DNA of 64,000 nucleotides. Origin: Raffaelea ambrosiae. Its lineage: Eukaryota; Ascomycota; Sordariomycetes; Ophiostomatales; Ophiostomataceae. A model generated the notes under the pieces. The model was not told the DNA's origin. It did no database searches and saw only the letters and a list, made by a program, of their open reading frames with translations. The DNA is taken from NCBI GenBank assembly GCA_002778195.1, contig PCDI01000003.1:744001-808000 (forward strand), written 5' to 3'. Below, piece after piece: positions 23,520 through 35,427 of this stretch. Each line of letters begins with the position of its first letter. Within the stretch, counting starts at the first letter, position 1. The translations under genes were made by a program, and so were the position numbers.

Positions 23520-24616
23520 ATGGCACAGACCGATCTGGAGGTCCTGCTCGAAATGGGCTTCGACAAGGAGCGCGCCGAGCTCGCCGTCAAAAAGTCTGGC
23601 GGCCTGCAGGGAGCTCTCACATGGCTCGAGGAGACGCAGGATACGCCGGTGGAGGAGCTAAAATCCAAGGCTGCCACATCCAGTGCAACTGACGCCGCGG
23701 AGCTGGAAGACGAGGGTTCTACAGCCGCCGCCATCAGCGCGCTCGAGTCGGGCGAGTCGGCCAAGTCGCTGGTCTGCAACGAGTGCGGCAAGAAGTTCCG
23801 GAGCCAAGCCACAGCCGAGTTTCACGCATCCAAGTCGTACGTCCTCGACATCTACAGCTGCAGTTGTTACTGGTCTTTCACTAACAGGCACAGTGGCCAC
23901 ACCGACTTTGCCGAGTCCACCGAGGAGATCGCTCCATTAACCGAAGCCGAGAAGAAGGCCAGGCTGGAGGAGCTGCGCAATGCGCTGAAGCAGAAGCGGG
24001 CCAACCAGGCCTTGGCCGACAAGGAGGAGGCAAAGAAGAATGAGGTAAGGGCTGCTTGCATATACAGGAACAGAGTGCGGGCACTGGTACTGACACACTT
24101 TAGAAAATCCGCATGAAGGCCACCCAGGAATCGCAGGACCTCAAGGAAGAGCTCCAGCGCAAAGAGCAGATGAAGGAAGCTGCCAAGAAGCGTGCCGAAA
24201 AGCGTGAGGACCTCGAGGCCAAGAAACGCATCAAGGCTCGCATCGAGGCCGACAAGGCCGAGCGCCGCCGCAAGGCTGAAGAAGCCAAGGCTGCCCGCGA
24301 AGGCCGCCCTGTCGAAGCACCAGCAGCCTCCGCCTCTGCTCCCGCTCCCGTATCATTAGCCTCCGCCACGGCCTCGCGCTCGTCCGCTAACAGCGCTCGG
24401 CTCCGCCTGCAGCTGCCGACGGGCAATGTCCAGAAGACGTTCGCGGCCGACGCTACGCTATTCGAGGTGGCCCAGGCGCTCGAGACCGACGACGGCTTCA
24501 AGGCACACCGCTTTGAGCTGACCTTCCCGCGCAAAGTGTTCGAGGGGTCAGAGGACCTGAGCAAAACGCTACGAGAGCTAGGTCTGGTACCGAGCGCGGT
24601 GCTGCGGGTGCAGTAA
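23520..24616 (+). CDS. UBA-UBX domain protein (UBXN1/SAKS1-like) with C2H2 finger
   Basis: Likely ubiquitin- and Cdc48/p97-binding adaptor. Exons are 23520-23836, 23894-24044 and 24104-24616, giving 326 residues. A UBA domain (3-40, LEVLLEMGFDKERAELAVKKSGG then ALTWLEET) is followed by a C2H2-type finger (CNECGKKFRSQATAEFH, then HTDF) at about 88-112. A long charged coiled coil (about 125-225, Glu/Lys/Arg/Ala-rich) leads to a C-terminal UBX fold (SARLRLQLPTGNVQKTFAADATLFEV through LRELGLVPSAVLRVQ). Intron 1 has two possible CAG acceptors 7 bases apart. The second (exon from 23894) restores KSGHTDF, which fits the usual K-x-x-HTDF spacing. The stop is TAA at 24614-24616. Confidence 0.88.
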
Positions 24617-25499
24617 AAGGGGGAAAAGTGGCGGTTGACCTGGACAAATTGTCTTTCCAGCATTGCTGTCACGCTTCGCTTACTTGTTCCATTATGTGGT
24701 TTTGCATTGGCGTTTGAAAGTCATTCAATTCAGGTTGTCAGCACGGGGCCGAGGTGAGCGAGGCAACCAAATGCGAGAGAGCATTGCCAAACATATATGA
24801 CCAAAAGAGACATTGGCTTGTCTGGAGTTGCAGAATGGGAGTTGAAATAAAAACAAAAGTTATAACAAGCGAGTATGCTTGGAATACAACAGACGGAAAT
24901 ATAAATGCATATCGTGCTTATAGACGGCCTTGCCAAAAAAAGAAGATAAATGCGCAGCCTGGATGTTCTCCAGGTCTGGTTAGTTACCAGCACGTGGACG
25001 TGGTACATGTATTACGAAGGGTGTACGGCTTAGAATATTTCACGGTGGATATGAAACATCCTTGGCACAGTCACTGAAGTCATTTCATGTTGACCTCGTT
25101 GTTTCGCCTCCGCGAGAGTCACAAAATAAGCGACGCCTTTCTCTTATGAAACCCCTTTTTTTTCGAGAACAGCTACCTCATTCCGGAGTCCCGTTCCAAT
25201 CCATGACCCCCCATTTTCGCCAGTAGACCGCGCCCATGCAGTACAATAGACGTAGAGACAAAACAGGTATCCTTTTTCCCCATGTTCTTCTTTCGGATTT
25301 TTTTTTTCATAATTTTTTTTATATTATTTGTTTGTGAGAAAAGTTACAAACACCGAGCAATGACGTCGACAGGGTAGAAAGCAACGATGGCTCTCCTCCA
25401 ACATCATCATGCCCTTTCCGCTTTTTGCCTTTATTGGAATCGCAGGATAGAGTTTTTTTTGGACAAAGAGAGTGAGAGAAAACACGAAACGGAATGCGC
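24617..25499. other. Convergent 3' intergenic region
   Basis: AT-rich DNA between the UBX gene and the P1 gene, with long T tracts at about 25290-25330. It should contain both 3' UTRs. No gene seen. Confidence 0.5.
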
Positions 25500-26268
25500 T
25501 TAGTCGAACAGACCGAATCCCATGTCGTCGTCGGACTCCTCCTTCTCTGTTGTGGTTGTTAGTATGCCAATCAAACAGATGAAGCATTCTCGCGGTAGAC
25601 GAGAACTTACCCTCCTCCTTCTCCTCCTCCTTCTCCTCCTCAGCAGCGGCAGCGGCGCCACCGGCAGCACCGCCGGCAGCCGGGGCAGCAGCACCGCCAC
25701 CGGAGCCAACGTTGGACAGCAGGTCCTTGACGTCCTTGCCCTCAAGAGCCTAGGTTATGCCGGTCAGTATCAGAGCGATCCGCAGTCGATTGGCATGGAG
25801 CTCCGAAAAGGCACCGGGCAGACAGCACGCAGACAGCACGCAGAGCACCATCCCCGAAGACAAAAGACGCAGGCAGAAAATTTGCTTCCCCGTCATCAAA
25901 ACACAATCTCCCTCGTTCACTCCTCGCGTCCTTGTCTGGCGCTCCTGTGCCTTCCACTTTTGGTGCCTTTTCGGGTCGAAGTGTTCTTTCATCGTACCTT
26001 GGCGAATAGTTGGGCCCAGATCGGCTCGACTTCCTGGACGTTGGCGGCCTTGATCAGGGTGTTCAGCTTGTCGGCCTGCGCATTGCGGGGCTTGTCAGTA
26101 CTCTGTTCTCCCGCAACCATGTCCTACGAGTTCCTCTTCCATTTCGTCTCCTCCTTTCGCATTTCACTTTTCACTCGAGTTCGCTCGGGTTCCACGCACA
26201 GTGATATCAACGCCATCGTCGGCGAGGATCAGCGCCGCGTACGACGTAGCCAGCTCAGCGGTAGACAT
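25500..26268 (-). CDS. RPP1: 60S acidic ribosomal protein P1
   Basis: Ribosomal stalk protein that pairs with P2 on P0 and recruits translation factors to the GTPase centre. Exons in transcription order are 26200-26268, 25998-26075, 25611-25749 and 25500-25546, giving 110 residues, the normal length. The N-terminal helix domain begins MSTAELATSYAALILADDGV and continues DKLNTLIKAANVQEVEPIWAQLFAKALEGKDV. A Gly/Ala/Pro hinge follows, then an acidic Glu/Lys run, then the invariant stalk tail SDDDMGFGLFD. P1 rather than P2 is indicated by the N-terminal sequence (STAELA, ILADDG). Its upstream region carries CCAATAAG and AACCCTTA-like elements (about 26475-26500). Confidence 0.95.
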
Positions 26269-27495
26269 TTCGAAAGGTAAACGGCGGAGGGGGTTGTCGT
26301 TTGGGTGATTGTGTGGGAGGTGGTAACGGAGTGAAAGTCTGCAAATTGAAAAGCTGCAGGTTGAAATTTGCGGGTTGACAAGTGGTGACTTTTTTTTCAA
26401 GCCCTCTTCGCTTGGCGTTAGCCTGCCCACCCCCCATTTGCACAAAAAAATAGCCTGGATTGTGCGTGGGCGCAAAAACCCTTACGCTAGCTGGCCAATA
26501 AGAAACAGTGATTGGAGAAGAGCAAGTGGGTTCTCGGACAAACATAATTGCGGATAAATTGGTCGGAGGTAGACCAGACGCTTCCTTGGCCTTCTTTCGA
26601 TAACCGATAAGACCTTCGGTGGTGGTCGCTGACATAATGGCCCATTCACCTTCCCCTCCAAAGCCTCCAACTGCACCCAACCCCTCTCGCCTAGGGGCAC
26701 GTCCCCCCTCTCGCCTTCCCCAAGATGCCGCGACAATGCCGAAGGCAGGAGCGGCCAGGTGACGTCTGTAGACGGCGCCTGCCCCAGAAAACCCAGCAAA
26801 CCCAGAAAGCCCGCAGACCAGTGAGCCTGCGAGTGAGCCAGTGAGCCAGTAGTAAACCCGATCCCAACTTCGCTTCATGCAGGTGCAAAGGGTGCATGGT
26901 GCAGTAATCCTAGCCGTTCTGATTAGTTTGGCTTCTTCTCTCGCCGTCTCTTGTCTGCACCCCCTGGCCAGCTATCTATCTATCACTGCATTCCTGGTCC
27001 TGTGCCGACCCCATCGTGGCCCCTTCCAGTCCTCGCTTTTCCGAGACCACTCAAAGCGGTCAATTGAAGTATCGCAGCAGGGCTGTGTCAAAAGTCAGAA
27101 GATCTTTCAGTTGGAACGCCGACCTTGCAGCGGATCTCCTGGTTTGCCGCGTGCTGCCAACGCCAAGCCTCTCCGAGCTTTTGCCCCATCGAACCTATCT
27201 CTCCATTCCCAGAGGGGGCAACCTCGCTCTATATATACCTGTACTGTCCCACCTGCACGTTCTCGCCCAGTCTGTGGCTGCTGAACAAACACACTTTGAC
27301 AAGATACGGTCTTAGTGGAACGAATCAACGTCTCTGCCGATTTAAAGAATTTTGAAAAAACAGCATTATTCCCTTCTTTTGGTATTTTTGTCGCCTTGCG
27401 CGGTCCAGCAATTTGCCACCGAACCCGCTCTCAAGGCAGGAGAATCTGCTCCTCCGACGTGCGTCCTCTTAAAACTGCATTACAAACCGCCAGCC
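26269..27495. promoter_or_regulatory. Divergent promoter region of RPP1 and the DUF2408 gene
   Basis: 1.2 kb between divergent starts. It holds a CCAAT and an ATTGG close together (about 26489-26515), and an AACCCTTA element near 26478, similar to elements in ribosomal-protein promoters. Short imperfect AGCCAGTGAG repeats occur near 26820-26850. A TATATATA run occurs at about 27231. No gene seen. Confidence 0.45.
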
Positions 27496-29106
27496 ATGGA
27501 AACCCCGGCCGTTCCGCCGCCGCGAGACGAAAAGGAGGTCGCAATCTGCGCAAGCCTCGAAGCGATCCGCGACAAGTTGCTACTGCTCAAGCAGGACCGC
27601 ACCAAATACATCCGCAGCCAAGATGTCCTGGAGCTGTACGACCAGACACTCGAGCAGGTCCGCCAGCTGAACGAGGCCCGGGGGGGGCGGGACAGTGGAG
27701 AGAACCGACGTACGTTTGTTGGACTTGGCATTCGCGCTCCCTAGCAGTTGTGGCAGGCGGGTTAAGCATTGATCCATGCTAACCAATTGCTTCCACTCTC
27801 ACAGTGGACAGGGTGCTCGACAGCTGCTTCCAGCTGCTCTCGCTGTTCTTCATGACTATCGGCCGCACCAACGAGACACCGGCTGCCTATGCCCTGACGT
27901 CGACCATTAAGCGTCTCGTCGACCACCTGACCGAAGCCAACATATACTCCATTAAGGATCTTGAAAGCATCATGCAATCCCTAGAGCATCTCACCAGCAT
28001 TGTTCAGGGCCCCCAGTCCGCCAGCTCGCCCTACCTGGTCGAGCACCTGTCGCACCGCGTCGACCAGTGCACGGCAACTATCCACAAGCTACAAGAGCAG
28101 GTGCAGAGGCTGCAGGACCCATTGCCCGCCATCCACGAGAGACTGATTTCCATCCTGCGGTCGCTCTCGTTGGCCAACACAAAAGCTAGGGTAAGAGGCA
28201 CATTTATGCTATAATTCTCAGTGTGGAGATACCGATCAACAGCAAACGATGCTAACACAAACCGTTTGTAGTTTCCTGTGTCGGATGTGCAGAAGCTGCA
28301 GGGCCAACTCAAGGAAATCGAGGCGCAGCGCGTGGAGGGCAAATTCCACAACGACAAGGGCGAGGTGCCAGAGGGCAACGACATAGTGTCTGACTTGTTG
28401 ACAAGGTGTAGCCTTTGGGCTGAGACGGTGTTGGAGCGGAAAGGTGTCATCCCAGACGAGTTCCACCCAATGTACGATACTCTGGTCACAATACGGAATG
28501 ACCTGGAGAAGCTGTCCCTGACCCAGGCCTGGTCGCTACGCGAGACCGATTTGTACGACTTCCAGCGCCAGCTGGATAAGATCGACGAAGCGAGAGTGGA
28601 CGGCAACTGGATCGGCCAGGACGGCAAGCCATACGAACTCTATGTGCAAAGGGTGAGTTGCTTGCGCAGTGCACTGCTGGCCCTAACCCACCATTCACAT
28701 GCTAACCTACTACGCAGACATTTCTCTACCTCATCCGCAAGTGCTACGGCCTTGTGTACTCCCTGATGATTTCGTCGGAGCCGGTATCGGAGGCACTCCT
28801 TCCCATCTATAATCAGCTCCTGACCCTCAAGCGGTGCTTGCAGGAAGTGAAGGACTCTGGCGGTGTGACGTCGTCGCGGGAACTGTACCCATACAGCATG
28901 AAGGTGAGCTTGCCTCCCCATCACTGGCTGGAATAAACAATTGATCTAACTACCATAAATAGCTCAACTCGATCGACAACATGCGGGTTGACGGCAAGTT
29001 TATGGTGGCCGGCGACATCCCAGAAGGACAAGGAAACGTCACTGAACTGCTGGCCGAATGTTTTGAACTGAACTACGAACTGCGACTAGCAGCCGAGAGT
29101 GCCTAG
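27496..29106 (+). CDS. DUF2408/UPF0662 family protein
   Basis: Exons are 27496-27709, 27805-28190, 28272-28652, 28718-28903 and 28963-29106, giving 436 residues. Donors are GTACGT, GTAAGA, GTGAGT and GTGAGC. The protein is mostly helical and carries two related halves. Each half has a K-x-R-I/L-E-x-A-x-R pattern followed by a short VDGNWIGQDGKP- or VDGKFMVAGDIPEGQ-like tail (about residues 315-326 and 397-410). A third similar tail, VEGKFHNDKGEVPEGND, is near 217. This fits the fungal DUF2408/UPF0662 family, conserved from fission yeast to moulds and without an established function. There is no signal peptide or membrane segment, so it is probably cytosolic or nuclear. Confidence 0.8.
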
Positions 29107-29717
29107 GTTGGCGGATACTAATGCGCTGCAGTGCATGCAATAGGGGACAAGTTCGTCCCGCATCAGGTGCTGTGCCTCTCCTTTTTATTCTTATCATGCG
29201 CGTGCTTTTCTCTCTATTGGGGGGTTGTCTGATATTATTCCTCTGCGTTATTATTGTGCCTGCGCCATTCCCTATCGAACCTGGTTGCTTGATTGACAAA
29301 AAACTGTATCCTTTATTCTCACTCTCAACTCTCGTTGCGGAGTACCTGCTGTATATTGTTGCCTTCACATATATCCTAGTGGCCCCTTCTCCTTTCAATC
29401 TGAAACCAGGAGAAATGGAGTCAGACTCGGGAGCTGTCCTGGGGAGAATAACTAGAGTCAGGAGAGGGTGGACGGCTCGAGAGGCGTTTTGGTCCATCTT
29501 TCGTTTTGCTGGTTTGGCGTGGTGTCCAGGACAGCATGCATTGGTTTATCGAGAAGAGAGCTTGGTGGTGTCCCTTTGGGGCGTGGGCAACATATATAAT
29601 CCTCGCACATTGTTTTTGAAAAGCAAAGCAGTATCACAGGTCACTAGGATCTCGCAACGATTCTTTTCGTGCACTATGCTATTTCGTTGTAATCAGATTC
29701 GGGAGATATGATCTGCC
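29107..29717. other. Convergent 3' intergenic region
   Basis: 610 bp between the stops of the DUF2408 and YCII genes. A 196-codon plus-strand frame (29121-29711) fills most of it and has two hydrophobic stretches but no recognisable family. It is most likely chance within the 3' UTRs. Confidence 0.45.
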
Positions 29718-30273
29718 TTAAGGGACCCGGAAAGCCGTCTTGAGAGGCCAAATTTGTGCCTGATCATGTTAGAGACGGAGGAAACTGATGCTTGGGGTAC
29801 TGGGGGGGTACGTACGCTCTTCACATCCCAGACGCCCTCCTTGGCATAGATGTCGGTGTTGAGTAGCGCCACGACTTCCTCCTTGGTCTCGGCCACGGCA
29901 ATGAGCGTGCTGCCGGCAAACTTGAAGGTCGTAGGGTCGGCTGGGTCAGCCGGGAGCTCATCCAGAATGGCGCCTGTAATTACAGTGAGTATGGATGCAT
30001 AGAGAGGTGCATATTGTGATATGTGGAAGGTGTATGCTGTGTCACCCACCTCCAAACTTCAGAGCACCGGAATCTTTCTTCGGCCCCAGGGCAGCAAAGT
30101 GAGCACTGCGTTTAACATTAGTCTATAGCTTTTCTGGGGAGGACCATCTTGGAGTTCTTGGAGTTCGTAGGGAGTGGATGGACTCACGGCCGAATTTCCA
30201 GACGCTTGGCGCCGACACCGGGGAAATCAGGCACGACAACTAGCCATTCGGTCTTGGCCGGAGCGGACGCCAT
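29718..30273 (-). CDS. YCII-related domain protein
   Basis: Small ferredoxin-like alpha/beta protein of the YciI superfamily. Exons in transcription order are 30188-30273, 30050-30105, 29816-29973 and 29718-29759, giving 113 residues. It begins MASAPAKTEWLVVVPDFPG and continues RLEIRPAHFAALGPKKDSG, FGGAILDELP, GSTLIAVAETKEEVVALLNTDIYAKEGVWDV, and ends AQIWPLKTAFRVP. The last intron (29760-29815, 56 bp, GTACGT donor, ATCAG acceptor) must be removed to give the family-typical QIWPLKTAFRVP ending. If retained, the frame runs on to a stop at about 29693 with an unrelated tail. The substrate is unknown. Confidence 0.82.
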
Positions 30274-31568
30274 GGTGCGGAGTTGCTGGGGAAGGAGGAA
30301 ACCGGATGAACGAGAAGGTACGAGAGAAGCTCGTTTGGCAACAAGAGAACAAGTCACAGCAGATGTGGATGATAATGGTAATGATGATGCTGCTCGGGCA
30401 AAGACAGAAGCGGCAGCAGGCAAGGAGAGACACGAGTTGGGAGCAGAGCGAACGAGGCGGAAGGCCATTTATGAAGTACGAAAGAAGAGGGGGGGAGAGG
30501 AAAAGGAGAGAAAAGAAGAAGAAAAGTTCGGAGATGTGCGCTTTTCTCTCACGAGGAGCTCTGTCCTCTTTTATCCTTTTTTTTTCTCTCTTGTATGGTG
30601 TGGTCTTGTCTACTTTCAAGTAGACTGACGGCTTGTCAATATAGCGCCCTTCCTGGTCGTGTTCGGCACATTGATCGGAAGGAGGGGTCGGCCGTGGTCA
30701 GCGCGGAAATCCAATAGAGCCAAAGAGCCAAAGAGCCAGAGAGGAACGGTGGAACCGCCGTTTTCCGCGATTTGCAGAGAAGGAGGAGAAGAGAAGGGGT
30801 CGGTTTCTTTACCACCACACGCGCAGCGGAAACAGAAGCGGAAAACGGATGTTTCTCCAGTTTCGGTTCTAGCCTTATTATTGAAAAAAGGCAAAAAAAA
30901 TCATGTTTATATCCTACAGTTGTCTCTTCGAAGATGAGTTTTCGTCAGGTCACCAAGACAACCAGTGTATGACTGCAAGCTGTTTGTCTTTCGGCACTGA
31001 AGAGCCTGTATATTGCATACAAGCTCGGAGAAATTATTCCGTTTCAATTTTACAACCAATTGACACAATTCCGTTGAACCAGAAAGAAAGCCATGCTTCG
31101 CGCCTGCAGTTGTCAATGGGGCTTATATGGCGTTAGATGCCATAACTACAGAGTACAGTAAAATTCTCAGGTGTATGGCGGGGTTATTCCTGGTGTAGAC
31201 TAGCTCCAGAATAGCTGCTACGGGCCAATGCCTCAGGCCACCGAGGAGTCCAGGAAACGTTCGGGAACTGGTCCACTGTCACCTGACGCGACCAATGGAA
31301 TTCGCGCTTTTTGTGGTGACGGAGAATAGACACCACCCTGCTGGCTCTGCCTGTGGCTAGCATTGCTTGCGTTTTTTTGGGACGCTCTCTCTCTGTTCGG
31401 GCTGGCGGGAATTTGAGGAAAAAAAGGTCCCCCCCGGAAAAAAGCAGGCCATCACCACACACTTTCTACAACCGACCTCTCCTTTCGCGCAAACACTCGT
31501 CCATTGGCATCCCAATTGTCGACCACTTCCTCCTGTGCGAACCTCCCCTTTCTTCACCACCGACCAAA
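30274..31568. promoter_or_regulatory. Divergent promoter region of the YCII gene and QCR7
   Basis: 1.3 kb between divergent starts. Two CCAAT boxes (31225-31229 and 31292-31296) lie about 275-345 bp upstream of the QCR7 start. No gene seen. Confidence 0.5.
31225..31229 (+). promoter_or_regulatory. CCAAT box upstream of QCR7
   Basis: Candidate HAP-complex site. A second copy is at 31292-31296. QCR8 has one in a comparable place. Confidence 0.4.
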
Positions 31569-32060
31569 ATGTCCTACATCTCCCTCGCTCCCTTCATCTC
31601 CAAGCGGCCTTGGCTGCACAAGGCCATTCGGCCTTTGGCCAACTGGTATGCCAACCTCTCCGGCTACCGCCAGATGGGATTGAGGTAAGGCTCCCCCCTC
31701 CTCTTTGTCCTCAACTTTGCTTTGTCCTCGACTTCGTCTCGTTCCATGCTTTGCCATCCCTCAATCTACCTACCGAACACCTTACCTAACACTTCCAACA
31801 GAGCCGATGATCTCATCCCCGAGGAGAGCGAAGTTGTTCAGACGGCCCTGCTCCGCCTGTCGGCACAAGAACGCTACGACCGCGTGTACCGGATGCGCCG
31901 CGCCATTCAGCTGAGCTTGCAGCACAAGCTCCTGCCCAAGGCACAGTGGACCAAGCCCGAGGAGGACACACCGTACCTGCTGCCCCTGATCAAGCAGGTT
32001 GAGGCCGAGATCAAGGAGCGCAACGAGCTCGACACCATCACCGTGATCAAGAACCACTAA
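31569..32060 (+). CDS. QCR7: Cytochrome bc1 complex subunit 7
   Basis: Matrix-side subunit of respiratory complex III needed for early assembly around cytochrome b. Exons are 31569-31684 and 31802-32060, with a GTAAGG donor and CAACAG acceptor, giving 124 residues, the standard length. Diagnostic stretches are WYANLSGYRQMGLRADDLIPEE and ERYDRVYRMRRAIQLSLQHK, followed by LPKAQWTKPEEDTPYLLPLI, and the acidic/basic tail with EIKERNELDTI. The protein has no cleavable presequence or membrane helix, as expected. It functions directly with Qcr8, encoded 28 kb to the left. Confidence 0.96.
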
Positions 32061-33701
32061 GGGACGACAAGAGACGAGAGGGGAGGGGGAGTCTTCTGGG
32101 GTTGATTTAATGGATAGACGCGGGAAGAAAAACGACGGACAAAAATATCCTCGTCACGACCGAATGCATAGACGGAGGGAGAAAGAGGGCTAGGACGCGG
32201 GCTTACGGCGATACACGGACACCGAAAACGGCCAGCGACCCAGGAAAATGCAAAGGAAATCGCTCTCGTTGGAAGCGAGGGGAGGAAAACGACTCAAGAG
32301 GGTTGGGGGTGTCGGCAGAACGACGACTGTGTTCGTGTGTGGGCGTGTGTATGTACATTTGTGTGTGTTGTTGGGAACGGAAGCCCACGGAACGCGTTCT
32401 TGTACCAGTGTAAAAGGATACTCTTTTTTTTTCATATCTTCAAACTCCAAATACCAAAAAAATTCACATGAGAAACAATTGGATGGTTCTCGAGTTTATG
32501 GTGCAGGATAGTCGGATGTGGTCACTTCCCGACTACGTCTCAGCTACATCCAATCTCAAAACGCGTTCAAGAAGCGAGTTTACCAGGGTAGTCAAGAGTA
32601 TATGTACTGCACGTATTGTTTCTATGAACAGAAGAACAGCAACTCAATACATGAATGAGCGAAAGACACTCGGCATATTGAAATGAATATATAAAAATTA
32701 CGCTGCCTCGTTTTTCGTTGCTTTCGCCATGACGAACCGTTGAACGACCCACGCGTAAAGCACACAAACGCATCATAACTAGGAACACTGAATCAAGACT
32801 CCCCCCCCCCCCCCCTATCGAAAAAAGAACCGTTCAATCCGTTCTGTTCTTTGTCTTTCTTCCAATGCAGGAGAAGAAATAAATAAAAAACCCTATACCA
32901 CTCTCCTCAATTAGACAAGAGTATCCAAAAACGAGAACACGGGGAAAAGAGATGAAAGAAAAAAGAGCAAGAGTAAAGAACACAAGAACACAAGAACACT
33001 CTCGCGAAGAAAAAAGTATTAAGCTAATCCGGACACAATCAAACAGTGGGAACAATGCAGACAATGAGAAAAAATTGAAAAGGACAGCGAGACAGCCCAA
33101 TCTCGCACAAAGTCGACCAAAAAATATCTACTGCATTAAACCCTTCTCGTTGCGTATCTGTGTGGTACATGAGCCAGCCGTCAGACAGCAGGCGTTTCGT
33201 GAGTTGCGTCATACAGCTCGGTGACCGAGCTTGGCGGTTTGCAACCCACAGGTGATAACGGCCGCACAAAAACTGCCTTTTGCAATGCTGACTGTCTGTG
33301 CTGTGACTTTCGGTGTCTTGGTGGCCGAGTCGAGTTTCCAATGCTGTTCTCCATGCAGCGTGGACGCGGACGGGAGGGAAATGAAGAAGAAAGGCAAAAC
33401 AAAAGACAGCAAATGGAAAACGCATATCCCAATCCAAAAACCCCTTATAACTCCTCATTCAGAACGGAAAGGTGGTGCCTGATGCGGTATGTAGTTCTGT
33501 ATGTTGTGTGCGTTTCGTGAAGAACAAGAATGAAAACAAAAAGACGGATGGAAAACAGGAAAAAAAAAAAGTGTCATGGTACAATTGCTGGCCCAATGTA
33601 TTTCGTATGGAGGGCGTTGAGTTCGGTGGTTCAACGTGGTTCAAAGACGACGGGAGGAGGTGAATGAAGCTGGGTTGGGTCTGGCGAAATGCGAGTCTCA
33701 A
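32061..33701. other. Convergent 3' intergenic region QCR7/MNN9
   Basis: 1.6 kb of AT-rich DNA between convergent genes, with a C15 run at 32801-32815 and many poly-A tracts. No gene seen. Confidence 0.5.
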
Positions 33702-35427
33702 TCAAGCGTTGCCGCCCTTCTCCTCGGTGTCAATGTGCCACACGACGTAATTGGGCAGGCCGTACACTTCGTAGCCAGCGCGCTTGGCCATCTTGGCAAA
33801 GCCTTCGGTCTCGGCCTGGTTCTCGAAAGCGTAGCAAGGGAAGTTGATGCCTAAGTGGTGGTGTCAGATGTTGTCCGTGAAACAAATGCAATGAAACAAA
33901 ATATGTCTGGGAGGGCTCCGTACCAGATCTGTGGACATCGGCTTTGACGATAATATTCACGCCGCCAATGCCGTCCAGCTCCATCTCCATGTTCTTGTCT
34001 TCCCGCCAGTCGCCCAGGCGGGCCATGTACTTGCGGCCGGTGTCGTACTGTTTGTATCCTGCGAAGAGGGGTCCCGAGGTCAGCAACGTCGCACTCAATA
34101 GAGACCAGCGGGTCCACAGAGAGATAGCAGTATATACATACCTTCGGCAAGGACAATGTCCTTGTCCAGGGAGGCAGTCAGCTTGCGGGCCTTGTCGGAC
34201 TCGACCCACGAATTGTAGTCAACTGTTGTGCGTTGTCAGTACAAAGTGGCCAGACGTTTTCTCGGTCCTTGGCAATGGCGTCACTGTGCGCATATGTCTT
34301 ACATCTTCCCTCGATATCGCGGCCATCCCGGTACCGGTGGAACCAAATGTCTGTGCTTCTGTGTCAGCGTAGTTCAACCCAAATAAAACAAGAAAAGGAA
34401 AAAAAGGGTTTATGAAAACGTGGACGAGCGACGACTGGGACTTACTTGGAACGATAATGTCCCGGTCATGGGCAGTGAGGTCCTCGATAATCTCGGCGGG
34501 GTTCTCGACAATGTCCACGTCACGCCAGTAGACCCACGAGTGCTCGGGCTTGAGGGCAGTGGCCAGAAGGTAGTTGCGGGCGCGCCCGAGAGCCTTGCGG
34601 CGCGGGCCCTGTGCCTCGAAGGAGTGGCGCTCCTCCACGTTCTGGCTCAGGTGGTAGTTGAAGTCCTTCTCCACGACCATGGCGCTGTGGAAAGGGATCT
34701 TGTCCGGTCGCTTCTGGATGCGGTCGAGCTCCGAGGCCAGGACTGCGAGCGTCTCGTCAGACGAGTCGGACACAAGGAAGGCCAGGTCGATGAGGTGGTG
34801 AGGGTAGGTCAGCTCGGCAAGGAGCTCAAAGTACTTGGAGAGATAGGGCGCGGCGTCCTTGAGGGGCGTGACGATCAAGACACGCTCCTCGTTTTTGGCA
34901 GCCTTGCGGGATGATTTGATGGGGTTGAGGTCAACGTGCTCTATTGTGGACGAGTTGACGACGAGGGGCGCGTGGTGGTTGAAGATGACGGGCGTCTGGA
35001 GGCGAGCGTTCCAGGCGCTCTGCTCGTTGAGTGTCATGTCCATTGGCGGCTTGGACGGGCCCCAACAGTAGAAGCTGATATCGTTGGAAGAAGCACTTGT
35101 CAGCAAACACATCCCTTTCTTCTTTCTTTTTTTCTTTTCTTTTTTTTTTCTTTTACGTTTTTTCAAACGTGACATGCGATGTAGGGGATGGACGGGAGAG
35201 GGGAGGGAAGGGGCCAGGATCGGCCATGCCAAGAGAAAACGGAAACCGACTCACCTCTGCATCTCTGACGCCGACGTGCGGATGCCGCGCCATAGTAATA
35301 AGACGACACCGGCGATGGCGACAAAGAGGAGAAACCGCGTTCTTGTGAGAAACACCCACACGGCTCGTGATGGGGGGAGCGAGGCTTTTGCAGCCTTCCA
35401 GTTGATGCCGCCCTTGGGGAGTAACAT
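33702..35427 (-). CDS. MNN9: Mannan polymerase subunit Mnn9 (GT62 alpha-1,6-mannosyltransferase)
   Basis: Golgi type II membrane glycosyltransferase that extends the alpha-1,6 backbone of N-linked mannan. Exons in transcription order are 35255-35427, 34446-35074, 34303-34350, 34142-34222, 33924-34058 and 33702-33850, giving 404 residues. The short cytosolic N-terminus (MLLPKGGINWKAAKAS) precedes the anchor at about 31-47 (FLLFVAIAGVVLLLW). The luminal GT62 domain shows SFYCWGPSKPP, RVLIVTPLKDAAPYLSKYF, LAFLVSDSSDETL, the metal-binding DVD in YWRDVDIVENP (near 239-241), and EGRFDYNSWVESD. The exon 2 start uses the CAG at 35075-35077, which joins MQ to SFYCWGP. A weaker acceptor 21 bases upstream would add seven residues in frame. 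Mnn9 is preferred over Van1/Anp1 because of the N-terminus and the CWGPSKPPM motif. Confidence 0.92.

Noticed and set aside
29121..29711. 196-codon plus-strand frame with two hydrophobic stretches between the DUF2408 and YCII stops
   Set aside because: No recognisable family, weak codon structure, and it occupies the expected 3' UTRs of two convergent genes. RNA-seq or an orthologue would be needed to revive it.
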